From contig USEE01000019.1 in NCBI GenBank assembly GCA_900553645.1, forward strand, positions 1 through 11,724: a stretch of 11,724 nt of DNA. The letters are read 5' to 3'. The notes below the pieces were generated by a model, which did no database searches, had not been told where the DNA came from, and was given only the letters and a program-made list of their open reading frames with translations. Within the stretch, counting starts at the first letter, position 1. Each line of letters starts with the position of its first letter. Positions 6,512-11,724 of this stretch are shown piece after piece. Origin of the DNA: an uncultured Eubacteriales bacterium (GTDB taxonomy: Bacteria; Bacillota_A; Clostridia; Christensenellales; Aristaeellaceae). Made by a program: the position numbers and the translations under genes.

Positions 6512-7708
6512 TCAGTCCTGCCCGTTAAGGTAATCCAGCACCAGCCGCGTCTGAAGCTCCGCGCCCAGCGGCAGCACGCGCTCGTCTATATCCATTTCGC
6601 TGGTATGCAGCTCGGGCCAGGTCTTGGCGGCCTCGGCGCTGGGAGCCATGCCTATGTGATAGAACGCGCCCGGACGCTCCCGGCAGAAATACGAAAAGTC
6701 CTCCACGCCCAGCGAGGGCGCGTCCTTAATATGCACATGCTCCTCGCCCAGCACGCTGCGCAGAAGTTTCAGCGTGCGGTCGACCGCGTCCTTGTCGTTT
6801 ATCAGCGCGCAATAGCTGGGACGCATAGCGCACTCGGCGCGGCCGCCCATCGCCGCGGCTATGCCTTCGCTTACGCGCACTATCTCGGTGCGCATCTGCT
6901 CGCGGGTTTCGGGGCTTATCGTGCGCAGCGTGCCGTTCATGTGCACCTCGTCGCACACTATGTTGCCTGCGGTGCCGCCGCTTATCATGCCTATCGATAC
7001 CACGGTGCTGTCCAGCGGCGACGTGCGGCGGCTGACCTGCTGCTGCAGGGCGGTAATTATCTGCGCGGCGATGGCTATCGCGTCCACGCCCAGATTGGGG
7101 CGCGCGCCGTGCGACTTTTTGCCATAGACGGTTATGTTTATCTCGTCGCTGGCGCCGTTCAGCGCGCCGTAACGCGTCTCCACATCGCCCACCGGCATGT
7201 AGGGCATTACGTGCAGGCCCAGCACGTAATCCACATGCGGGTTCTCCATACAGCCCAGCTTTATCATCTTCTCCGCGCCGCCGTCGGTTTCCTCGGCGGG
7301 CTGGAAGAACAGCTTCACGTTGCCCTTGAGTTCCGAGCGCATTTCATTAAGCAGCTTGCCCGCGCCCAGCAGTATCGTCGTGTGCGCGTCGTGGCCGCAG
7401 GCGTGCATCTTGCCGGGCGTGCAGGAGCCGTACTCGCGGCCGGGCTGCTCGGTCAGCGGCAGCGCGTCTATGTCTGCGCGCAGACCCACTGTCTTGCCGG
7501 GCCTGCCGCCGCGGATTATGCCTACGACCGCGGTATAGTTTGGGTATTCGTGATGCTCTATGCCGTACTCGTCCAGTTTGCTTATTATGAACTTCTGGGT
7601 TTCATATTCCTCGTCGCCCAGCTCGGGATGCATGTGTATGTGTCTGCGAGTCTTTATCAGCTCGGGCGCAAGCGCCTGTGCCCGCGCGCGCAGTTCGTCG
7701 TTTATCAT
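6512..7708 (-). CDS. M20 family amidohydrolase (M20D; N-acyl-amino-acid/hippurate hydrolase type)
   Basis: A 398-residue cytoplasmic dinuclear metal hydrolase that removes acyl groups from N-acylated amino acids or related amides. Seen: HxHPELGDEEY near the N-terminus (24-35), ADIDALP (78-84), and the M20D signature HACGHDAHT with Cys104 and His106. The metal and catalytic pair Glu139-Glu140 lies in FQPAEE, with His166 in GLHV and His368 in LHTSEMD. His200 in KSHGARP belongs to the dimerisation lid that completes the active site. All expected ligands are present, so it should be active. AAGGAG (7718-7723 in plus coordinates) lies 9 nt before the start. It follows alr by 127 nt on the same strand. 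It could deacetylate N-acetyl-diaminopimelate, N-acetyl-amino acids or acylated peptides; the sequence does not decide. Confidence 0.9.
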   Translation of the reverse strand: MINDELRARAQALAPELIKTRRHIHMHPELGDEEYETQKFIISKLDEYGIEHHEYPNYTAVVGIIRGGRPGKTVGLRADIDALPLTEQPGREYGSCTPGKMHACGHDAHTTILLGAGKLLNEMRSELKGNVKLFFQPAEETDGGAEKMIKLGCMENPHVDYVLGLHVMPYMPVGDVETRYGALNGASDEINITVYGKKSHGARPNLGVDAIAIAAQIITALQQQVSRRTSPLDSTVVSIGMISGGTAGNIVCDEVHMNGTLRTISPETREQMRTEIVRVSEGIAAAMGGRAECAMRPSYCALINDKDAVDRTLKLLRSVLGEEHVHIKDAPSLGVEDFSYFCRERPGAFYHIGMAPSAEAAKTWPELHTSEMDIDERVLPLGAELQTRLVLDYLNGQD

Positions 7709-7835
7709 ATTTACCCGCTCCTTGCCTGTTTTATTTTAAGGCAGTCAGCGCCGCAGTCTGAAACGCGCATTCTGTTAAGAAGTCCATGCTCGCTCAGGCA
7801 ACGCGATTTTCAGCCGCACAGCGCACCTGAACTGC
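7709..7835 (-). other. alr-M20 intergenic gap with weak long-range inverted repeat
   Basis: There is no gene and no clear terminator or promoter in these 127 nt. The two ends can pair imperfectly: GGCAG-TCAG at 7740-7748 with CTGA-CTGCC at 7827-7836, with one bulged A. This would fold the whole gap into a long loop. It may affect how much transcript reads from alr into the M20 gene, or it may be chance. Confidence 0.3.
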
Positions 7836-8972
7836 CTATTCCATATAGTCCAGCACTTCGACCACTTCGCCGCCGCGCATGTACAGCCTGGGCACGCGCG
7901 CCGTCACGCGCGATATGGCCTCGTTGCGGTTGGTGTCCGACCAGTCGGCGTACTCCATTATGGGCACCTCGCGCCCGCCGAACAGCGTTACCTCGTCGCC
8001 CACGCTTACGCCCTTAACATCGGTCACATCGGCCATCATCTGATCCATGCACGCCAGTCCCGCCAGTTTGCAGCGGCTTGCGCGTATCGACACTTCGCCG
8101 TTATACTTGCTGGCCGCGCGCGCATAGCCGTCGCCGTACCCGGCGCAGATCGTGGCCAGCGTACTGGGGCGTTCGGCTCTGAGTAGGAAGTCATAGCCCG
8201 CGCCCTCGCCGATTTCGAGATGGCTCAGGTGCGTGACGCGCGCCTTCAGCGTGGCAATCACCGGCTCCTTAGTTATCGGGTCGTCATAGCGCGATGGCCA
8301 CACGCCGTACAGAAACGCGCCCACGCGCACCATGTCTCGCTGATGCTCGGGATAGCGCACCATGCCTATGCTGTCGTCGATGTGGGCATAGCGCGGCGAT
8401 ATGCCGTGCGCGCGCAAGTATTCGACCGCCGCGTCGAACAGCGCGAACTGCTTCATATCCTCGTCATGGTTGACCAGGGCCAGATGTGAATACACGCCCT
8501 CCAGCTTTAGCCCCTTCATGCCCAGTATGCGCGCGATTTCGGGAAGTTTTTCCTCGCGGCAGTCAAAGCCCAGCCGGTGGAAGCCGGTATCCAGCTTGGC
8601 GTGAACGCGCAGGCCGCACTCGGCCGCCTTAACCGCCTGTCTTTCCGTCCATATCGTGCATATCAGGTTAAGGCGCGCCGCGTCGGACATGTCGTCAAGC
8701 GGCGTGTCGCCCAGTATCATTATCTCGGCGTCCGGCAGTATGCGGCGCAGACGCTTTGCCTCGCTCAGGCAGGCCACGGCCAGCACGTCCGCGCCCGCCT
8801 TAACCAGCTCGCGCGCGATTACCTCCGCGCCCAGGCCGTATGCGTTGGACTTTACCACCGCCGTCAGCGCGCATTTATCGCCGATTATCTGGCGGCACTT
8901 GCGCACGTTGCGGTCGAGCGCGTCCAGATCGACCTCCAACCATGCGCGGCGTTTATACTTTGACGCATCCAT
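7836..8972 (-). CDS. alr: Alanine racemase (PLP-dependent, fold type III)
   Basis: A 378-residue enzyme that interconverts L- and D-alanine, supplying D-Ala for peptidoglycan or returning salvaged D-Ala to metabolism. Seen: WLEVDLDALDRNVR (11-24) at the start of the TIM barrel. The PLP lysine Lys41 is in VVKSNAYGLG; this is usually KANAYGHG. Arg133 lies in GFHRLGF, Arg217 in MVRVGAFLYG, and the catalytic Tyr260 in GAGYDF. CMDQ (308-311) is present, as is the C-terminal Tyr364 (PRLYMRG) that enters the partner's active site. Length and residues are complete. GGAG (8983-8986 in plus coordinates) lies 10 nt before the ATG. A consensus promoter drives it, and a small GC-rich hairpin sits just 5' of the ribosome binding site. 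It heads a minus-strand unit with the M20 gene. Some Alr homologues prefer Ser or other residues; Ala is the default. Confidence 0.94.
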   Translation of the reverse strand: MDASKYKRRAWLEVDLDALDRNVRKCRQIIGDKCALTAVVKSNAYGLGAEVIARELVKAGADVLAVACLSEAKRLRRILPDAEIMILGDTPLDDMSDAARLNLICTIWTERQAVKAAECGLRVHAKLDTGFHRLGFDCREEKLPEIARILGMKGLKLEGVYSHLALVNHDEDMKQFALFDAAVEYLRAHGISPRYAHIDDSIGMVRYPEHQRDMVRVGAFLYGVWPSRYDDPITKEPVIATLKARVTHLSHLEIGEGAGYDFLLRAERPSTLATICAGYGDGYARAASKYNGEVSIRASRCKLAGLACMDQMMADVTDVKGVSVGDEVTLFGGREVPIMEYADWSDTNRNEAISRVTARVPRLYMRGGEVVEVLDYME

Positions 8973-8990
8973 ATATACATCGCTCCAGAG

Positions 8991-9007
8991 GGCGGCAGCA
9001 CGCCGCC
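8991..9007 (-). promoter_or_regulatory. Leader hairpin just upstream of the alr ribosome binding site
   Basis: GGCGGC (8991-8996) and GCCGCC (9002-9007) form a perfect 6-bp stem with a 5-nt loop in the alr leader. It ends 4 nt from the GGAG site. It could modulate ribosome access or protect the 5' end; no U-run follows, so it is not an attenuator by itself. Confidence 0.4.
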
Positions 9008-9028
9008 TTATAATTATTCACCGCACAT

Positions 9029-9057
9029 ATCATAACCCCGCCGGATAAGTTTGTCAA
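9029..9057 (-). promoter_or_regulatory. Sigma-A-type promoter of alr
   Basis: On the minus strand, a perfect TTGACA (9052-9057) and TATGAT (9029-9034) are separated by 17 nt and point at alr, about 57 nt upstream of its start codon. Confidence 0.82.
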
Positions 9058-9094
9058 CCGCGCTGCCATAAAGCATTGCCGTGCCCTGTTTTAC

Positions 9095-9126
9095 AGGCAA
9101 AAGCACCAAAAAGCCTGCTTTTGCCT
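9095..9126. repeat. Perfect 10-bp inverted repeat between two divergent promoters
   Basis: AGGCAAAAGC (9095-9104) is repeated inverted as GCTTTTGCCT (9117-9126) around a 12-nt A-rich centre. It lies 37 nt from the alr -35 box and 29 nt from the -35 box of the right-hand gene. No T-run follows on either strand, so an operator or a processed RNA end is as likely as a terminator. Confidence 0.6.
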
Positions 9127-9155
9127 AAAGCGATTCGCAAACCCCGCCGTTTTAG

Positions 9156-9185
9156 TTGACACTTCATGTATAGATGCGATATAAT
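9156..9185 (+). promoter_or_regulatory. Sigma-A-type promoter of the GGDEF/EAL-like sensor gene
   Basis: Perfect TTGACA (9156-9161) and perfect TATAAT (9180-9185) with an 18-nt spacer. Transcription should start near 9192, giving a leader of about 100 nt before the ATG at 9295. Confidence 0.85.
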
Positions 9186-9294
9186 TTAGACAATAGAATC
9201 CATGTGTTTTACGCGGTGTTCATATTTGTGCCTCAATATACAAAGTCGCCGCATAGTCCTAAGGCGCGGCGCGCATCTATTGGAGGAATATCAC

Positions 9295-11544
9295 ATGGCT
9301 AAGGCAAATGGCGGCGCGGCGCGCGGCGACAGTGGCAAACGGAATCTGCTGCGCGGGCATACGACTACGCTGTGCATGATCGTGCTGCTGGCGATAATAG
9401 TGGGACTGATGGCGCGCATAGCATATCTGGCCAACGCGGACATGGGCGTGCTGCTGCGCGATGGACTTGCGAAAGAGGCGCAGGTCATGGACGAGCGCGT
9501 CAACGGCGAGATTGCACGGCTGGACGCTATCAGCGAAATGCTGGCTGAGACGGGTGAATTTACTTACAACGGATACATATCCATACTTCAGAATCAGAAG
9601 GCCGCACGGGGCGGCTACTACCGGCGCATGGGCATAATCGCGCCCAACGACATGATATACACGACCGAGGGCGAGCCGCGCCCGCTTGATGAAGCCGACG
9701 TACAGATACAGGCGACCATCCGGCAGCACACGGGCACATACGGCCTTTTGTCACCGGCGTTTATCGACGCATATGACGGCGCAAGCGTGATCGTATGCGC
9801 AGTCAATATGCCCATCGGCGGCCGCGTGCCGGGCATATTGTACGCGGTGATCGAAATGGACAGGTTCGTCTCGGCGATAATGGGCGACATGTCCTCGCGC
9901 AGCATATGCGTAGCCGATCAGGTGGGGCGCTTCATATACATATCGCCCACGATGACCGAGCGTACCGAGGATAACGCGGACGCGTTCAGGCGACTGCTGT
10001 TCCAGTCGGCGCGCGACAACTACTCAACCAAGCTTTATGGCGACTACACGCTGACCACGGCGCAATTGGGCTTTAACGGCTGGCTGCTGGCCGAGCTTAC
10101 GCCCGCGGGCGACGTATGGGACGGCGAGATACGCGCGGGCGTATGTGCGCTGGCTGGCGCGCTGGCGGTTCTTATGACGCTGATAGGCATGGTGTCGTAC
10201 CGTATGCTGAGGCGCGCGCGCGGCAGCGAGAACATGGTGCGCGAGGCGGGCGTGGATCGCCTGACCGGCATCAGCAACATGCTGGGCTTTGCGGGGGCGG
10301 TGCGCACGATAATCTCGCGCGCCAACGCGCAGAAGTACGCGCTGATAGTAATGAACACGGATGTGCAGGAGGTGTTCGGCGCGCGCTACGGATACGACGC
10401 GGGGCGGCGCATACTGGAGGACATCGCGCGCACGCTGAATGCCGAATGCGAGTCGGGCGAGACCTGCGCGCGCATGGACGGCGGCCAGTTTGTCCTGTTC
10501 ATGCGCTTTACTGACACTGCGGATGTGCTTTTGCGCATAAAGGCGCTCAATTCGCATTTGATGACGCTGTGCCCGATGCGGGTGCGTATGCACTACGGTA
10601 TATATGTTGCGGAGGAGTCCGACCACGATGTGGGCCAGATGATCGAGCGCGCGAGCGAGGCCATGCGGCGCGTTGCGCGCAAGGGCGATCTGGTCGGGCT
10701 GTACGACGATGCGCTGCATCAGAAGCAATTGCGCGACGCGACGCTGCTGGGCCGCGCGCAGACTGCCCTGACGAATAACGAATTTGAGGTGCGCTACGTG
10801 CCGGTGCGCGACATCGTGACGATGGAGATACGCGGTGCTGAGGCGATAGCGCTTTGGCGGCAGCCGGACGGCTCGGTGCTTACGCCGAGTGAGTACATGC
10901 CGCTGCTGACGCGCAATTCGATGACCCGGCCGCTGAACATGTTTGTGCTGGAGCGCGTATGCGCGGATCTGGCTTCCGAGGCTGAGGCCGGGCGCGTCAA
11001 TGGGCGCGTGCTGATAGGCATGTCGCGCGAGACGCTGATCGACGGCATGTTCATACCGCGCTCGCGCCAGATAATGAAGCAGTACGGCATAACCGGCGCG
11101 CGGCTCGAAGTATTGCTGAGCGAGTCGATGTTTGTAGGCGATGACGGGCTTATAGCCAACCTGATCGAGCAGCTGCGCACGGACGGCGTGCGCGTATGCG
11201 TAAGCGACTTTGGCAGCGGCGCAACGTCGCTGCGCATATTCGGAGACATGACTGTGGACGCAATCAGGCTGTCGCACGACTTCACGGAGCGTGCGTGCGC
11301 CGACGAGCGCGACCGACGGCTGCTGACGAGCCTAGGCCAGCTGACCACGTCCTTCGACACGCAAATATACGCGGCGGGCAGTCTGACGCACGATCAATTG
11401 GAGCTGCTGCGCAAATGCGGCTGCACCCGCGTGGAGCGCATACACGGCGACGAACCGGAAAACAATTTCTGTGAGTTGAGCGAGATAAAGGCAGACCCGG
11501 CTGAGGAAAAGAAGAACGACGATTTGTTTGATGATTGGGCATAG
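9295..11544 (+). CDS. Membrane sensor protein with degenerate GGDEF and EAL domains
   Basis: 749 residues. Layout: a short basic cytoplasmic tail, TM1 (about 23-46), an extracytoplasmic sensor of about 230 residues (Cache-like by arrangement; fold not proven), TM2 (about 281-302), a GGDEF-like domain (about 315-470) and an EAL-like domain (about 484-720). A charged tail follows. The GGDEF motif reads DGGQF (395-399), so the metal and catalytic acidic positions are lost; no RxxD inhibitory site is visible. DRLTGISN (321-328) is kept. The EAL motif reads EAI (516-518), but other metal or catalytic positions are replaced: the ExTE motif reads LLSES (607-611), DDFG reads SDFG (637-640), the Lys of KxD is Arg658, and AEGVE reads AAGSL. 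It is therefore probably neither an active cyclase nor an active phosphodiesterase, but a c-di-GMP receptor or scaffold. Start chosen at 9295 because GGAGG (9282-9286) lies 8 nt upstream; the longer frame from 9202 has none. Confidence 0.88.
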   Translation: MAKANGGAARGDSGKRNLLRGHTTTLCMIVLLAIIVGLMARIAYLANADMGVLLRDGLAKEAQVMDERVNGEIARLDAISEMLAETGEFTYNGYISILQNQKAARGGYYRRMGIIAPNDMIYTTEGEPRPLDEADVQIQATIRQHTGTYGLLSPAFIDAYDGASVIVCAVNMPIGGRVPGILYAVIEMDRFVSAIMGDMSSRSICVADQVGRFIYISPTMTERTEDNADAFRRLLFQSARDNYSTKLYGDYTLTTAQLGFNGWLLAELTPAGDVWDGEIRAGVCALAGALAVLMTLIGMVSYRMLRRARGSENMVREAGVDRLTGISNMLGFAGAVRTIISRANAQKYALIVMNTDVQEVFGARYGYDAGRRILEDIARTLNAECESGETCARMDGGQFVLFMRFTDTADVLLRIKALNSHLMTLCPMRVRMHYGIYVAEESDHDVGQMIERASEAMRRVARKGDLVGLYDDALHQKQLRDATLLGRAQTALTNNEFEVRYVPVRDIVTMEIRGAEAIALWRQPDGSVLTPSEYMPLLTRNSMTRPLNMFVLERVCADLASEAEAGRVNGRVLIGMSRETLIDGMFIPRSRQIMKQYGITGARLEVLLSESMFVGDDGLIANLIEQLRTDGVRVCVSDFGSGATSLRIFGDMTVDAIRLSHDFTERACADERDRRLLTSLGQLTTSFDTQIYAAGSLTHDQLELLRKCGCTRVERIHGDEPENNFCELSEIKADPAEEKKNDDLFDDWA

Positions 11545-11553
11545 GAGAAACGA

Positions 11554-11605
11554 AGCGGGCATGTTCTTTCAGTGCTTAAAACGAAAGAACATGCCCGCTC
11601 TTTTT
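11554..11605 (+). terminator. Strong intrinsic terminator after the sensor gene
   Basis: A perfect 17-bp stem (11554-11570 with 11583-11599) with a 12-nt loop, followed by CTTTTT. It begins 9 nt after the stop codon. This is the clearest Rho-independent terminator in the window. Confidence 0.93.
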
Positions 11606-11724
11606 ATGGTAAGGCCAGAGTATGCCACAAGCGGATTGCGCCTTAGTTCAGAAATCCAAACACTTAGCAGCGCTAGAGTGTGTCTCAAGCGGGACAATCC
11701 GCAGACCCAAGTGGATTTTTCGTC
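11606..11724. other. Right-edge non-coding stretch with nested inverted and direct repeats
   Basis: No gene is recognised. Seen: the inverted repeat GCGGATTG (11631-11638) with CAATCCGC (11695-11702). Inside it is a smaller hairpin (11661-11680: CACTTAGC against GCTA-G-AGTG, one bulge). Three short CAAG(C/T)GG copies start at 11628, 11686 and 11708. The window ends here, so whether this is part of a larger element is open. Confidence 0.4.

Larger units (their letters stand above)
8973..9294. other. 322-nt divergent intergenic region between alr and the GGDEF/EAL-like gene
   Basis: No coding gene is supported. From left to right it holds the alr leader with its hairpin and the alr promoter (minus, 9029-9057). 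A perfect inverted repeat follows (9095-9126), directly preceded by and sharing three bases with the smaller palindrome CCTGT-TTT-ACAGG (9085-9097). Then come the promoter of the right-hand gene (9156-9185) and its leader of about 100 nt, in which CGCCGC (9247-9252) can pair with GCGGCG (9266-9271). Confidence 0.6.

Noticed and set aside
6467..8017. A 516-codon open frame on the plus strand opposite the M20 gene
   Set aside because: It mirrors the M20 coding frame and is rich in His, Arg, Ala, Val and Tyr with no domain motifs or proper ribosome binding site. The M20 gene on the other strand has all catalytic residues.
9192..9294. Possible c-di-GMP riboswitch in the leader of the GGDEF/EAL-like gene
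   Set aside because: I looked for the conserved GEMM-type core and did not find it. Only a simple 6-bp GC hairpin is present.
10024..11277. A 417-codon minus-strand open frame inside the sensor gene
   Set aside because: Composition is typical of an antisense shadow of GC-rich coding sequence (His/Arg/Ala-rich, no motif). The plus strand encodes recognisable GGDEF- and EAL-like domains.
1..11724. CRISPR arrays, tRNA or rRNA genes, transposases
   Set aside because: No regular spaced repeats, no cloverleaf or rRNA-like stretches, and no transposase or integrase motifs were seen on either strand.

Overview
The window is a GC-rich stretch of a bacterial chromosome, most likely from a Gram-positive Firmicute of the Clostridia type. 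The evidence is strong AGGAGG-like ribosome binding sites 8-10 nt before nearly every start, sigma-A-type promoters (TTGACA/TATAAT with 17-18 nt spacers), a pneumococcal-EstA-like esterase pair, and a Bacillus-type DppA/LdcA gene pair. Isoleucine is mostly encoded by ATA despite the high GC. I cannot name the species; an uncultured gut-type Clostridia lineage is a guess.

Layout, left to right. (1) 1-424, minus strand: N-terminal part of a secreted ABC-transporter solute-binding protein, with its own promoter and a leader of about 140 nt. (2) 758-2369, plus strand: two tandem paralogous EstA-type serine esterases, expressed divergently from the binding protein. They end in a strong GC-rich hairpin. 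(3) 2458-4032: dnaX, the gamma/tau clamp-loader subunit of DNA polymerase III. (4) 4114-6405, plus strand: a compact run of an M55 D-aminopeptidase (DppA-like), an LD-carboxypeptidase (LdcA, S66) and a GNAT acetyltransferase. It ends at a 15-bp hairpin that probably stops transcription from both sides. (5) 8972-6512, minus strand: alanine racemase followed by an M20 amidohydrolase, converging on region 4. (6) A divergent promoter region at about 9029-9185 with a perfect 10-bp inverted repeat in the middle. (7) 9295-11544, plus strand: a two-TM sensor protein with degenerate GGDEF and EAL domains, closed by a textbook intrinsic terminator at 11554-11605. (8) 11606-11724: no recognisable gene, but small repeats.

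Regions 4 and 5 fit together as a D-amino-acid and peptidoglycan-peptide salvage neighbourhood. LdcA releases terminal D-Ala from muropeptides, DppA cleaves D-amino-acid peptides, Alr interconverts D- and L-Ala, and the M20 enzyme and GNAT protein could remove or add N-acyl groups. This resembles in logic, but not in gene content, the B. subtilis dpp-ykf locus. The least ordinary protein is the sensor at the right: both of its c-di-GMP domains keep their fold but have lost most catalytic residues, which suggests a non-enzymatic receptor or scaffold.
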